Origin: Cryptomeria japonica
Taxonomy: Eukaryota > Streptophyta > Pinopsida > Cupressales > Cupressaceae
Length of the DNA stretch: 64,000 bases
Reading direction: 5' to 3'
Assembly: GCF_030272615.1 (NCBI RefSeq)
Contig: NC_081412.1
Span: forward strand, 343,781,870 to 343,845,869
Every line of letters begins with the position of its first letter. The first letter of the stretch is position 1. Below, piece by piece: positions 44,604-57,044 of the stretch. Under the pieces are notes generated by a model that did not search any database, had not been told where the DNA came from, and was given only the letters and a program-made list of their open reading frames with translations. Made by a program: the position numbers and the translations under genes.

Positions 44604-45631
44604 GTAGGAATCGTTGGTGGATTCAATATCAATCTTTTCCTTAATCTAGAAGCAAAATCATTATCAAATCTTAGAAAACTGGCCTCATGCCTGTCCCATG
44701 ACATGTACTTACTCCATAGCCGCACCGATATCTCTATATTATCAATTGTCCTTCTAAGATTAATGCAACCTTCAAAATAATCTACATTCTTATATAAGAA
44801 CATATGCATCAACAATGAGTACCAATAGAAGATAGTGCTTAATACATTATTCTTAATATCCAATAGTCTCTCATGAATCTTATCTTCAAGATACGGTACA
44901 AAATCAAAAACTACTACAAAATCAGGATGCTGAATCTAAATAGCCATATACATGAAATCTGGTGGCATAACTTTGGAAGGGTTAAAACCTAAAACCCGAC
45001 ACAGAGAAAAGAAAGTGGCTTGTAGATAATTGGCAAAAGCACCAATTGGAAAAGACTCCACTAAACTTGGGCCAATATGATATGATGTGTCTCCCGATTT
45101 GGCCAAGTGGGCTTGGAGAAGGTTGGACCTGACAAAACCTTTGTTTCTTTGATAATCAACCTTTATTTCATCTAAATCCACTTGAATCAGGGTGGCAAAG
45201 GGTTCATATAAATCAAAAACCTCTTGGAACTCCTCCGTTTGGATTGTCAACAAGACTTCTCCATCATTTCCCCTTATTACTCTTGAAATAGAGTTTTACC
45301 TGCCTACAATTACCCTGATAAGGTTGATGTCCATGAATACATTAGGCACCACTAGTTTTCCTAAGTCATAATGTCATGCGCTTGAGAACAAAGACTGAAA
45401 ATTCCTCTATCCATACCATAACTTAAACATGTCTATCCCAGTCATGGGTACCCTAGCATCTTAAATTGTAAATGCTTTATCAACTAACCCTTCTGCTAGG
45501 GTTTTACCTTGAATGAACCTCATCCCCTTATACTTATCATTTGTTGATGGTTTCAATTGGTCCGTAAAGTCATCATACAAATTTCTATTTAAATATTATG
45601 TCTATCCTGAGTGGTTCCGTGAGGGAGCCTT
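44604..45631 (-). pseudogene. LTR-encoded ORF1 of element E (N-terminal part)
   Basis: It aligns with the first 290 or so residues of the D ORF1: KAPSRNHSG at 45631 (the ATG appears as AAG), YDDFTDQL, LGKLVVPNVFMDINL, then the open segments 44936-45253 and 44585-44863 with FYWYSLLMHMFLYKNVDYF and MSWDRHEASFLRFDNDFAS. Stops and frame damage are frequent. The gene breaks at 44604 where gypsy A is inserted; the rest would lie left of base 1. Clear conservation across this distance suggests the protein was once under selection. Confidence 0.8.
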
Positions 45632-46748
45632 CTTATTAGATTAGGGCCTTTTCTACAATTACTGACAGATGGAGGATTAAACTAGGGCTTAACCTAAGAT
45701 TTAATAATCTTGGTATAGACAAACAAAAAATATCACCCCTTTTATACCAAGATTTTAACCCTACAACAATTCACAATCCTTTCACCACAATCTCACATAA
45801 TTCACAACTTTTAAAAACTTTGAAAACATAGAAGGGGAATTTGACAACTTACTACTTTATATGTACCTAGTGAACCTCAATCTTGTATTCTAGGAGCTTG
45901 CTCAGATCTTCTTCGGTCCTAGCATCACCATCTAGTTACTTCTGAATTGCTTTGTGAATAAAAATAATTCTCAAAAGTCTTTTATTACAATCTTGGAATC
46001 AAGTGTCACCGTCTTTTCCACCATTAATGCTCATGAGAATGGAAAATGACTCGAATTCATATTTGAACCAAGTCTGAAACTGGACCATTGATTCTTTCCA
46101 TGAGGGCACATTGCATGATCCATACTAGTCAATCTGACATTGACCATCTTATGTGGCAAGCGGAAATATCAAAAGCATGATGCAACATCTCCAACTCATC
46201 ATCCTCTTCATTGTTGTCAGCAACCCTCACCATCTGGCTTATCTTGGGTCGCCCTAGACACATGGAATCATATCGTGATACCATGATCATTAACCTCCGA
46301 GCACATTCTACTGCGGGGTAGTGAGAACTGTCAGATCTGTCCGAACTTTACATTGCTAGCCACAGTGTGCGCCTTCTCTAGCCACTTAACGACTACGCAT
46401 TTTTCTGATCATAATTAAAAGATATCCATCCATTAAGACATGTGCAGACAATGGGAAACATTAGTAATCCGACTGTTATCATAAATATGTTGTCAAACTT
46501 GAAAAGGGACCCGCTTAGGAAAATCAAAGCACATAATTAGGAAAACATAAGACCTGCCAAACAAAATAAAATGCCTAGGACATAAAAAATGCCCCGCCAA
46601 TGTTACTAGAACCCTCAGACTTAAGTGATAAAGTAATGCAAGTTTATAACAAGTCTAGGGGATCTTACCAAGACAAATAAAATGCATAAAACCCTAGACC
46701 CTAAGCCTGAAGTGCAAGACAGAGAATAAGATAAAATCTGGGTAAAAC
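45632..46748 (-). repeat. Element E LTR, upstream region
   Basis: Between the E ORF1 and the copia G LTR. I see no gene here. The part 46076-46748 is present again at 52756-53428. Confidence 0.65.
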
Positions 46749-47974
46749 TGTTAGATAGTTCAAATAACTGGAAGACAACTGGGGGGGGCGGGGCGTGTGA
46801 ATCAGTTGTCATAGATTACCAGAAGCATTAGCAATTAAAAATTTAATACCGAAACCCCAAACATTAATACCATAATAACAGTTAAACCAATTAAGAATAA
46901 ACAATATTCACAAAATAAATACCATCCACATGACACCAAGATTTATACGTGGAAAACCTGATAAGGGGAAAAACCATAGTGGGAAGCCTACCCGCAATCA
47001 TATAATATTTTTGCAGTAAGTATGTGAATTGAAATTGAGGGGTCTACACTTGTAGGAAGGCCAATAGCCTAGAACATACTTCTCATCACAAAAGGAGCCT
47101 CACTGACTATATAGAAATATAGACAATAATCCAGAGAAGTGTTGAGCTGCAAAAGATAACGATCTCCTATGCCTGAGTAGAATTTTAGTTAAGCTCAATA
47201 CCGAAGGACTAAATCCTCTTACATAAACCCAATTTGATCTCCAATGATCGACCAAATTCTCCACTTGAATGCTATTACATTATTCGCACATTACATCCAT
47301 TGATCATTACCTCTAACCATAACCATGATGATCTGCAATGAGATCTTACATCTATGTATACAAATCCTCGACCATAAACAATTGGGTCGGCTACCAGATA
47401 ATAAACTAATTACATAATTACAAACCATGTCAGCCTTAGACCAAACAAATAATATGCAACACATACGACATCCCAGAAACACATCGAGAGGTCCAATCTA
47501 CATGTTACATTAAAGTTGGTCCATAACCTAGATCAACTGGGACCTAGTATAGGTCTACATGCTACAACAATGATCTTCATCCACCAAGTCTCAAAAATGA
47601 TCACCATCAGTATCTTGAAACTCCACCAGAAGTTGCACCAACACCACTTATGCAATTCATCAAAGATCTTCATCAAAAGTTCTATCGGTGAAATGCTCGG
47701 TAGAACTAGAAACCAAGATTTTAAGAAAAAATAGGACAACATCAGATCACCAGACCAAAACTAACTTACTGAATATGAACGTGTATTATGAAGAAACTAA
47801 TTCCATCACCAAACTATATAGAAGCCTATCAGATCATGCAGGATCCAAATCAACTAGAAACCACTCAGCCTACTAGGACCAGAAGGGTGTCGGTAAAGAA
47901 TTCAAACAGCTAGTGTTGGCATCAATGACAAAACATCAATGCAACACATAATCAATTCCACCATATGGCCAACA
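46749..47974 (-). repeat. 3' LTR of copia G (1,226 bp)
   Basis: Sense TGTTGGCCATATGG ... CTATCTAACA. A run of G (46781-46797) marks the 3' part in all copies. The sense start follows a clear polypurine tract. Confidence 0.85.
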
Positions 47975-47988
47975 ATCTCCCCCTTTGG
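47975..47988 (-). promoter_or_regulatory. Polypurine tract of copia G
   Basis: Sense CCAAAGGGGGAGAT abuts the 3' LTR. Confidence 0.85.
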
Positions 47989-48299
47989 CATTGATGGCAA
48001 TACTAGATGTGAAAAAAATCTAAGTACCAAGAAATGCCAAACAAGTCTCCCCCAATGGAAGACATCCAACAATCTCCTACAAACAGATGTAGCAATGAGG
48101 TTTAGAAACAAAGACTAAACTCCCCCTAAGAATGATATTTCTATAAATCTTTGAATCTCTCTCCTTATCAATATCTCTCCCTTTTTCTTTTTCTTTTTCT
48201 TTTCCTTTTTCACATCAATACCACTCTCCCTTTGACATCAATGCCAGAAATATGACAAAGTTGACTACTCTCCCTAAAAAGTAGCATCCCCACATCAGT

Positions 48300-49042
48300 G
48301 CCAAAATGAATATTTTCTCTGATAATGCATACTGGACTTATGCCAAGCTGCATCAATCAAGTCTCCACCGAAGGGGCAAAAACTCCTAATCTGTCTCTCA
48401 GGTACTCATATGATTCCTTGGGAAAATGTTTACTGAATATATCTGCAATATTCTCTTTAGTGTTCACATAAACCAATCTAACTTCATTTTCTTCCACCTT
48501 TTCCTTCAAAAAGTTGTACTAGATAGATATGTGCTTTGTCTTAGAATGAAATACCAGATTCTTTGATATATCAATAGCAACAGAGTTATCATAGTGAATA
48601 AATATTGGTGCATCACAATCCACCTTTATATCCTTCAACATTTACTTCATCCATAAAACTTGTGTACAGTTAGTAGCAACAACAACATACTCAGCTTCAG
48701 TAGTAGATAAAGAAGTATATGACTATTTCTTGCTGATCTATGAAACCAACTTCTTTCCAAGAAAGAAAGCTCCACCAGAAGTACTTTTCCGGTCATCAAC
48801 ATCTCCAACCCAATCAACATCTGTATATGCACATAAAGTAAAGTTATCTTCCTTAGGGTACCATAAACCATATTGTGATGTACCTTGCAAGTATCTAAAA
48901 ATCCTTTTCACTACAATCTCATGATTTTTTCTAGGATCGCTCTAAAATCTTGAAAAAATACAAACAACATTCATAATGTCACGCCTAGTCTGAGTCAAAT
49001 AAAGCAGACCTCCAATCAAAGATTTGTATCTTGTAGGATTTA
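48300..49042 (-). pseudogene. pol: RNase H region of copia G
   Basis: Sense blocks LCAYTDVDWVGDVDDRKSTS, SLSTTEAEYVVVATNCTQV and FHSKTKHISI are readable across several stops (TAG within LVS-ISKK). The acidic residues Asp and Glu of copia RNase H are present. It ends in a LRDRLGV block near 48330. Between there and the polypurine tract (about 47990-48320) is a low-complexity CT-rich stretch with no gene. Confidence 0.78.
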
Positions 49043-50090
49043 CTAGTGCATAAACATCTTTATTGTCAATTTCTCACTTGTAACCATAGGAGTACTTACT
49101 GGTTTAGAATCTCCCATACCAAATTTCTTCAACAATTCATTAGCATACTTAGTTTGAGAGATGAAAATAACTTTGTCAGTTTGAGTAATCTGCAAACCTA
49201 AGAAAAATTTCATCTCACCAATCATAGACATCTCAAATTCTTTCTCCATATTCTTAGAAAATTCTATGCATAACTTATCTTCACCTCCAAAAATAATGTC
49301 ATTAAAAAACACTTCAATAATCAATATATCATCATTAGCGATCTTATAATATAAATTACTATCAGCACTACCCTTAGTAAAACCAAGCTTCAAAAGATAT
49401 TTATCCAACCTTGCATACCAAGCTCTAAGTGCTTGTTTCAATCCATATAAAGATTTCTTTAACCTGCAAACCATGTTTGTATCATCTAATAGTGAAAAAC
49501 CATCAAGTTACTCAATATAAACTTCCTCATCAAGATCCCTATTAAAAAATGCACATTTGACACCCATCTGATAAACCTTCTAGTTTTTATAAGCAACATA
49601 GGCAAGAAATAATCTTACAGCTTCAATCCTAGCTACAGGTGCAAAATTTTCTCCATAATCAATTCCTTCCTTCTGAGAATATCCTTTACAAACCAATCTA
49701 GCCTTATTCCTTATAACTTGACCATCCTCATTCAATTTATTTCTAAAAACCCATTTAGTTTGAATAATATTTTTATTTTTAGGCTGGGGAACCAAAGTCC
49801 ATGTTTTATTTTTCTCAATCTGATCTAATTCTTCTTCCATAGCTCTCAACCAATATTCATCTTTACATGCCTCAATTATTGATATTGGTTCAAATTTTGA
49901 AATTAAACATACCTCGTTCGTTGTCAGTCTTCTTCTTGTCATCACTCCATTTCTTTTATCCCGAATGATATGATCTTTTGAACGATTCAATCTCACATAC
50001 CTAGGAGTTCTCTGACTCTCTGTTCCTCTTCCTTGTTCTTCAGTCACTGTAGAATTCTTTGATACTATCAAAGTAACTGGTTCAACACTC
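49043..50090 (-). pseudogene. pol: Reverse transcriptase of copia G, catalytic box mutated
   Basis: The N-terminal segment 49580-50071 has [20 protein letters not shown] and [20 protein letters not shown]. The C-terminal segment 49043-49474 has CRLKKSLYGLKQALRAWY and then VFFNDIIFGGED where YVDD is expected, so the polymerase would be dead. Stops separate the two. Confidence 0.86.
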
Positions 50091-51268
50091 TATTCCGATA
50101 AAGGTGCTACTGGTTCAGATATAATCATTTCCACTGTTGGTTCCTTCTCATAAACTCTGATTTGACTTCTGTTCAACTCATCTACTTTGACATTAGCACT
50201 CTCCACAATTCTCTGCAATCTCTTGTTATAACATCTATATGCCTTTCTTTCATTAGAATAACCATGAAATATGCCTTCATCACATCTAGGATCAAATTTT
50301 CCAATGATATCATCTCTCTTAATATAACATTTACTACCAAAAATTATGAAATACTTAACTATAGGTGTATTGCCAAACCATAATTCATAAGGTGTCTTAC
50401 CGGTTTCTCCTTTGATATGTACTCTGGTCAATCTATAAACCATTGTACTCACTGCTTCTCTCCAATAGATATGAGGTAGACTAGATTCCATCATCATTGT
50501 TCTAGCAGCATCCAAGATAGTCATGTTCTTCCTTTCCACAACTCCATTCCGCCGAGGTGTTCGGGGAGCAAAAACTTGTCTTCTTATACCATGCTTGTCA
50601 CAAAAGTTATTAAACTCATCGGATGTGAATTCTCCACCATGATCTTACCTCAAAAATTTAATCTTCAATCCTGTCTCAGTTTCCACTTTAGCCTTAAAGA
50701 TTTTAAACTTTTCAAATGCTTCAGATTTTTCTTTTAGAAAAGTAACCCACATCATTCTAGAATAATCATAAATGATTAGCATGAAATATCTATCACCTTG
50801 AAAACTTCTAACTCTAGCAGGGCCACACAAATCAGTATGAATAAGATTAAGAACATCATTTGATTTATCTTGTATACTCCTAAAAGAGGTTTTGACCTTT
50901 TTACCCATTTGACATTCTTTACATACCGGATTATAGGGCTTCATAATCTTAGGTATATCCCTAACTGCCTTAGTTGAACTGGTCTTCACAATGCAATCAT
51001 AATTCACATAACACAACCTTCTATGCCATATCCAACTCTCATCAATCTGTGTAATCAAACATGTCTTCTCATCGGAGTTCAAATGAAATATATTACCTTT
51101 TGTCTGTGTACCGGTTGCAATTTTCAAATGAGATTTATTAATGTTTTTGCATTTTCCATCCTTGAACTGTAATTGAAATCCCTTATCTACCAATTGTCCT
51201 ACACTCAAAAGATTATGCCTTAGAAATTGAATATAACAAGCATTGTCAGTATTGTTCTTACCATCCAA
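50091..51268 (-). pseudogene. pol: Integrase of copia G
   Basis: Zinc-binding WHRRLCYVNYDCI (the usual GHxN His is lost) with CKECQMGK, then LIHTDLCGPARVRSFQGDRY, a DHGGEF block after TAG near 50645, and RRNGVVERKN with the catalytic Glu. The C-terminal extension (50090-50539) has KTPYELWFGNTP and GYSNERKAYRCYNKR blocks. Confidence 0.86.
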
Positions 51269-51277
51269 TGATATAGT

Positions 51278-52560
51278 TCATTTTCCTTTGATCATACATT
51301 CTTTGTCATCTCCAAATGTAACTAGACCACCATCAAATTCTGGCAAAGATAGAAACTTCCCTTTATCTCCAGTCATATGATGTGAAAAACTACTGTCAAT
51401 AACCCATTCATCCTTGTCTTTAATTTTAGCAACAAGTGTCTTCTCTTCAATTACATTCTCTTCTAGTGCCAGATCATCTTCCTTGATAGCTAGGAACACC
51501 CATTCCTTCCCATTGTCAGAGCCACTAGCAGAATCTCCTGCTAGTTCATCATCAGAATCAGTAATGCCTTCCTCATCTGCTATGTAGCATGATTTATCTT
51601 TGTTTTTCTTGTACTTATACTTGCTCTTATATCCAGGGTTAGGCTTAAATGATCTTCTAACTCTTTCTTCAAATCTTGAATTCCTTTCAGGACATTTAGA
51701 TGCAAAATGACCAATCTTATTACATTCTAAACATTTAAAAGGTGCTTTTCGTTCATACTTACTTCCTACCGGTCCTTTAGGTACTCTTCTAGAAAATAGT
51801 ACTTGAAGTTGCTCAAACTCATCATCTTCTTTCTTCATATCTTCCAATTCCTTTGTATATAAAGTTTTCCAATCTTTCTTACCATTTGCAAATGTAGATG
51901 CATGAAAAGGAGGTTCAATATTCAGAGCTCCAGAAGGTCCAAATTCTTCAAGCTCAAAAGCAGATAGCTTCCCAACCAAAGTATCTCTATTGACAAATGT
52001 ATTAGCCATTATTCTCAACTCATTAATAGAAGTAGCCCTCATTTTGTAAGCTGTTGGTAGGGCTCTCAGAACTTTAGAAACAATTTCATCTTTCTCAGAG
52101 TTCCACCACAATATTGAATTACCATAACAATCTCATTTACCCTTTCCATGAATGTAGTAATCCTTTCATCTTATTCCATATTCAAGTTTATATATCTCAC
52201 CTGGTAACCATCAAGTTTAGCAATCTTCATTGTAGGATTACCTTCATTAAGAGTCTCCAACTTATCCCATATAGCTTTTCCAGATGATTTGTCGATTAAT
52301 CCCATTATTTGTTGATTAGAAAGTGCACACAAGAGGGATTCTCTTTCTCTACAATTATTCTCAATCTCCTTGTCTAGGTTTGCTAGAGGAGGATTTCTAG
52401 ATGCTGAATTATAAGGCATGACACCATTCTGTTTGATCTCCCAAATCTCCTTGTCAAAACATCTCAGATGAGTCTCCATCTGAATCTTCCATACTGTGTA
52501 ATTTGTTCCATCAAGCCTAGGAATATCCCTCTAAAAGATAGCTCTAGATGAACAGGATGA
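51278..52560 (-). pseudogene. gag: Gag and protease of copia G
   Basis: Gag N-terminus 52171-52479 (METHLRCFDKEIWEI, SGKAIWDKLETL), then 51278-52111 with DEIVSKVLRALPTAYKM, an intact zinc knuckle CLECNKIGHFASKC near 51690-51735 and the protease signature WVIDSSFSHHMTGD, where Ser replaces the Gly of the catalytic DSG. The upstream start near 52580 (sense MATNSS-like) is damaged. Confidence 0.85.
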
Positions 52561-52626
52561 CCTTGAACTGTTAGTCGCCATAGGATCTTCCTCAAGCAGT
52601 TAAGCTTTCTATAGAGAGAACCAGAG

Positions 52627-52637
52627 CTCTGATACCA
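52627..52637 (-). promoter_or_regulatory. Primer-binding site of copia G
   Basis: Sense TGGTATCAGAG, initiator tRNA-Met type, followed inward by the gag leader. Confidence 0.83.
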
Positions 52638-52640
52638 ATT

Positions 52641-52755
52641 TTTATATAGCTCAAATAACCAGAAGACAACTAAGATGGGGGGGTGAATTAGTTGTCAAAG
52701 ATTACTGGAACCATTAGCAATTAAAACTTTAAACTTTAAAACTTTAATAGCAATT
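52641..52755 (-). repeat. 5' LTR remnant of copia G
   Basis: About 115 bases match the sense 3' end of the G LTR (CAAATAACC, GAAGACAACT, G-run, AGTTGTCAAAGATTACTGGA). It then stops in an AAACTTTAAACTTTAAAAC filler and joins E LTR sequence at 52756. Confidence 0.75.
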
Positions 52756-53428
52756 GAAACTGGACCATTGACTCTTTCCACGAGGGCACATTGCATGCTC
52801 CATACTAGTCAATCTGACATTGACCATCTTATGTGGCAAGCAGAAATATCAAAAGCATGACACAACATCTCCAACTCATCATCCTCTTCATTGTTTTCAG
52901 CAACCCTCACCATTTGGCTTATCTTGGCCCAACCCAGACACATGAAATCATATCATGATGTCATGATCATTAACCTCCAAGACCATACTACTGTGGGGTA
53001 GTGAGAATCCTTAGATCTATCAAAACTTTACATTGCTAGCCACACTGTGCACCTTCTCTAGCCGCTTAATGACTAAGCATTTTTCTAATCATAACTAAAA
53101 GATCTCCATCCATTAAGACATGTGCATACAATGGGAAACATTAGTAACCAACTGTTATCATAAATATGTCGGCAAAACTTGAAAAGGGACCCGCCTATGA
53201 AAATCAAAGTGCATGATTAGGAAAACATAAGACCTCCCAAACAAAATAAAATTTCTAGGACATTAAAAATGCCCTACCAATGTTACTAGAACCCTCAAAC
53301 TTAAGTGATAAAGTAATGCAAGTTTATAACAAGTTTAGGGGATCTTACCAAGATTGATAAAATGTATAAAACCCTAAATCCTAAGCCTGAAGTGCAAGAT
53401 AGAGAACAAGATAAAATTTAGATGACCT
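52756..53428 (-). repeat. Duplicated 673-bp segment of the E LTR
   Basis: Matches 46076-46748 with scattered substitutions and the same length. Both copies abut a G-family LTR on their right side. No gene. Confidence 0.82.
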
Positions 53429-54522
53429 TGTTAGACACTTCAAATAACCAAAAGACAATTGAGAGGGGGAGGGGGGGGTGAATCAGTTGTCACAGATTAC
53501 TGGAAGCATTAGCAATTAAAAATTTAATATCGAAACCCAAAACATTAATATCAGAATAGCAGTTAAACCAATTAAGCATAAACAATAATCATAGAATAAA
53601 TACCATCCACATGACACCAAGATTCATACATGGAAAACCTGGTAAGGGGAAAAGCCATGGCGGGAAGCCTACCCACAATCCAAAGAAGTGTTGAACTTCA
53701 AAAGATAGCATCCCCTATGCTTGAGTACAATTTTGGTTAAGCTCAATACTGGAGGACTAATTCCTCTTACATAAACCCAATTCGATCTCCAATGATCAAC
53801 CAAATCCTCTACCTAAATGATATTACATTATTTGCACATTACATCCCTTTACTATGACCTCTAATCATAACCATGATGATCTACAATGAGATCTTACATC
53901 TATATATACAAACCCTTGACCATAAACAATTAGGTCGGCTACCAAATAATAAACTAATTACATAATTACAAACCATGTCAGCCTTAGACCAAACAAATAA
54001 TATTAAACACATAAGACATCCTGGAAACACATCAAGAGGTCCAATCCAAATGTTACATTAAAGTCAGTCCATAACCTAGATCAACTGAGAACCAATATAG
54101 GCCCACATGCTACAACAATGATCTCCATCTGCCAAGTCTTGAAAATGATGATCATTAGCATCCTGAAACACCACCAAAAGCTGCACCAACACCACTTATG
54201 CAATTCATCAAAGATCTTCATCAAAAGGTCTGCTAGTGAAACCCTCGCCAGAACTAGAAACCAAGCTTCTAAGCAAACAGGACAACATGTGATCACCAGA
54301 CCAAAACCAAATTATGAAATATGAACATGAGTATCACGAACAAACCAATTCCATCACCAAACTATATCGGAGCCTATCAGATCATACTAGATCCAAATCA
54401 ACCAAAAACCACTCAACCTACCAGGACTAGAGGGGTGTTGGTAAAGCATCCAAATAGCTAGTGTTGGCAACAATGACAAAGCGTTAATGCAACACATAAT
54501 CAATTCCACCAAATGGCCAAAA
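53429..54522 (-). repeat. Extra (solo-like) LTR of copia G
   Basis: It matches 46749-47974 but lacks about 100 bases near 53680. Its right end is CCAAAA instead of CCAACA. Confidence 0.82.
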
Positions 54523-54580
54523 AACCTATATTTCAACTAACACATGAAAGTTTTTGCTATGTCATTTTTACTGACCATCA

Positions 54581-54600
54581 ATGGCTCTAGTTGAGGATGA
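54581..54600 (-). promoter_or_regulatory. tRNA-like motif at the polypurine-tract position of E
   Basis: Sense ATCCTCAACTAGAGCCA precedes TGATGGTCAGTAAAAA, which resembles the A and D LTR start TGTTATCACTGATTAAAA. The E LTR start at 54580 is placed by this alignment only. Confidence 0.45.
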
Positions 54601-54762
54601 TCATCACTCATGGATGATACGAGGATCCAAAATCTTAGGTGGAGAAGACCAGCCACAAAGAAGACCAAAAAGTAAACTATCTGGACATGGTAAATCAAAC
54701 AAGAAAAAATAATATTGTACTTATATACAAACCTAACCTAATGCTCATGAAAAATAACTACT

Positions 54763-55756
54763 TTAAGAAAAGTAGGGCTTAAAGAACTATCCATGAACAT
54801 GCAATTCAAGAATTTCGCCATTTATATCTTGGAGAAAATATGAATCTTCTCCCCACTTGCTTTAGATTAGATATGGACCAAGCCAAATGGCATCAAATTT
54901 TCCATGTTTTCCTTTATCTTCAATCCTTGCATTCTACATCAGGACCAAGCACAAGCTTCTCTCCTGGTTTCATCCATCTCTATCAAATCTTCTACCCTCA
55001 GTTGCATATCATTATCTATATCATCATCATATATTTGGACAAACTTATACATCTGCATTATATTATTTTGGGGCAACCTTTCTTGTATACCATACACTAA
55101 GTCAAAAGGAGTACATCATATTTTCTTTTTAACTGTTACCTGTCTACCCAAACTGCCAATTTTAGCTTTGAATCCTAGGCTTTCTTGTTCTTGTCCAAGA
55201 TTCTTTTGATGATTTTCATCAAGATCTTATTGCTTTATTCATCTTGTCCATTTCCTTGGGGGTGGTAAGGTGATGAATATGAGATTTGGATACCATATTT
55301 ATTGCAAAAATATTCATATTCTTTCGACCTAAAGCTCATAGCATTGTCAAAGTATTCTTCTTGACAACCAAATCTAGTCAATATATTGTTAGTGATAAAA
55401 TCAATCACCACCTTACTTGTTTCCCTCCTGGTTGGTATAGCCTCAAACCACTTAGTAATATGGTCCATGGCAACCAAGATCCAAGAGTGACCACCACTAG
55501 ATTTACATTCTATTTCCCCAATAAAATCTATACCCCACTATTGAAATGGGGCTTGCACACTCACATGTTTCAATGGAAAATTTCCTGAAAATTTAAACTT
55601 TCCAGAAAACCTCTGGCACAGATCACATTTTTTGACCAACTGATGTGCATCTTTAAAAACTATTAGCCACCAAAACCCAGCTCTTAAAATTTTATGTGCA
55701 CTTGTTTTGGCCATATAATGACCTCCACAAAACCCACTATGCATTTTTGTTAGCAA
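54763..55756 (-). pseudogene. pol: Integrase of element E
   Basis: Zinc-binding MHSGFCGGHYMAKTS with KKCDLCQRF, then WGIDFIGEI, YFDNAMSFRSKEYEYF and PQGNGQDE carrying the DDE acids. The C-terminal part is frame-damaged and ends HVHG-FFKPYFS with TAA at 54763-54765. TAG after PFQ (55535) and after GQDE (55235) replace a Trp- or Ser-region codon. Confidence 0.85.
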
Positions 55757-56410
55757 TTTCTGAGCTTAATCCTGGTCCACACACTTCAACATGACACCAT
55801 CACTATTTTTTCACCAGAGCTTGCTACTGACAATGGCATACTTAATGGCATGGAAATTTAGTGTCCTTTTATTATCACTCATTCCTTCAGGACACTTCAT
55901 CTTTTGCAAATAGCTTATTACATCTGCATACCATTCACAATTATCCATGTCACAAAGATAAGCCCTTTGCTTCTCCTCTGTAACATTTATTTGATTGGCA
56001 TCCAAGTTACTTTGAGCCATTAATTTGGCTAATCCTTGTCCTCTCACTAACTTAGTGATTTGGATGTCAATGTTGAATTCTTGGATCTTCTTGATCCATC
56101 TACATCTTCTTCCAGACTCTTCCTGTTGTGTGAAGATGTCTTTAACTGCAACACTAGGGACATATGCAATCACTGTTGCTCCCATCAGGTAACTCCTAAA
56201 AGCTTTTACTGCTTTCACTTGTGCATAAGCCTTTTTTTCATTTATATCATACTTTAGCTCTATAGCTTGCAAAGATTTGCTGAAAAATGCTATGGGTTGT
56301 TCAAAACCCTCTGAGTTCTTCTATAATAGTACTGCAACAATAGTATGAAACAATGCAAATGAAAATATTTGCATAGGTTTGTTGTAATCAGGTGTTTTGA
56401 AAACAAGTGC
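55757..56410 (-). pseudogene. pol: Degenerate RNase H and linker of element E
   Basis: The open segment 55811-56272 reads LKYDINEKKAYAQVKAVKAF, AYVPSVAVKDIFTQ and ITKLVRGQGLAKLMAQSNL. Upstream, FSFALFHTIVAVLL lacks the catalytic Asp, as in A and D. Confidence 0.82.
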
Positions 56411-57044
56411 ATTCTTAATAGCTTGTTTGATCTCTTGGAATGCCTTGGTTGGCTCCCCTTCCCATTCTATCTTCGCACCCTTTTTTAATAATTTAGAGAT
56501 GGGTCTACTGATCTCTTCAAAGTTAGTAACAAACCTTCTAAGGAAATTAATCCTCCCAAAGAATGACTAGATACCTTCTACATTCTTGGGTTGAGGGACC
56601 TTATCAATTGTTGCTACCCTTTCTAGGTCAATTCTCACACCACCTTTTGAAAGGATATGGCCCAACAGTCTACCCTCAGTCACCCCAAAAACACATTTCT
56701 TTGGGTTTGAAGATATTCCATATTCAACAACCTTGTTAAATATTTTCTCCAGATGATCGTAGTGATCACCTTCCTTCTCAGAATATGTTGTTAAATCATC
56801 TTGGTACACAATCAAGAACACATTTATAATATCAGAAAATGGAACATCCATAGCTCTTTGTAATATTGGTCCTATGTTTGTCAACCCAAATGACATTTTT
56901 AGATAAACATAGGTTCCCCAAGGTGTGTTAATTATTGTTTTGAACTTCTCTGACTCTTTAACCATTACCTGGTTATATCTCGAAAAACCATCCATCATAG
57001 ACAAAAGTTCACAACCTATGAACCTTTGAAAAATTTCTTCTATA
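56411..57044 (-). pseudogene. pol: Reverse transcriptase of element E, C-terminal part
   Basis: Sense enters at 57044 from copia F, with EEIFQRFIGCELLSMMDGFS, then FGLTNIGPILQRAMDVPF, the YQDD box (near 56798-56809), LLGHILSKGGVRIDLERV and a TAG at 56567. The YQDD form matches A and D. Confidence 0.87.
57040..57044. repeat. TSD of copia F, left copy
   Basis: CTATA here against CCACA at 62890-62894, two transitions apart. Counting one copy only restores the E polymerase frame (PNV then EEIFQ). Confidence 0.65.

Larger units (their letters stand above)
46749..54522 (-). mobile_element. Copia element G (minus strand), rearranged, with an extra LTR
   Basis: A Ty1/copia element in the E LTR. In sense: an extra LTR copy (54522-53429), a 673-bp piece of E LTR (53428-52756), a 5' LTR remnant (52755-52641), PBS, gag-pol (52560-48300), polypurine tract and 3' LTR (47974-46749). 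Family traits (gag wording, LTR size, CAAAGGGGGA tract) match copia F, so the two are relatives. The extra LTR has GACCT (53424) and AACCT (54523) at its sides, a likely TSD with one change. Confidence 0.82.

Noticed and set aside
46749-54522. A third copia element represented by the extra LTR at 53429-54522
   Set aside because: It matches the G LTR along its length and is flanked by the duplicated E segment, which is better explained by one rearranged G locus.
54840-55209. Overlapping plus-strand open frames that look like small hydrophobic proteins
   Set aside because: They are antisense shadows of the E integrase, which has conserved motifs on the minus strand.
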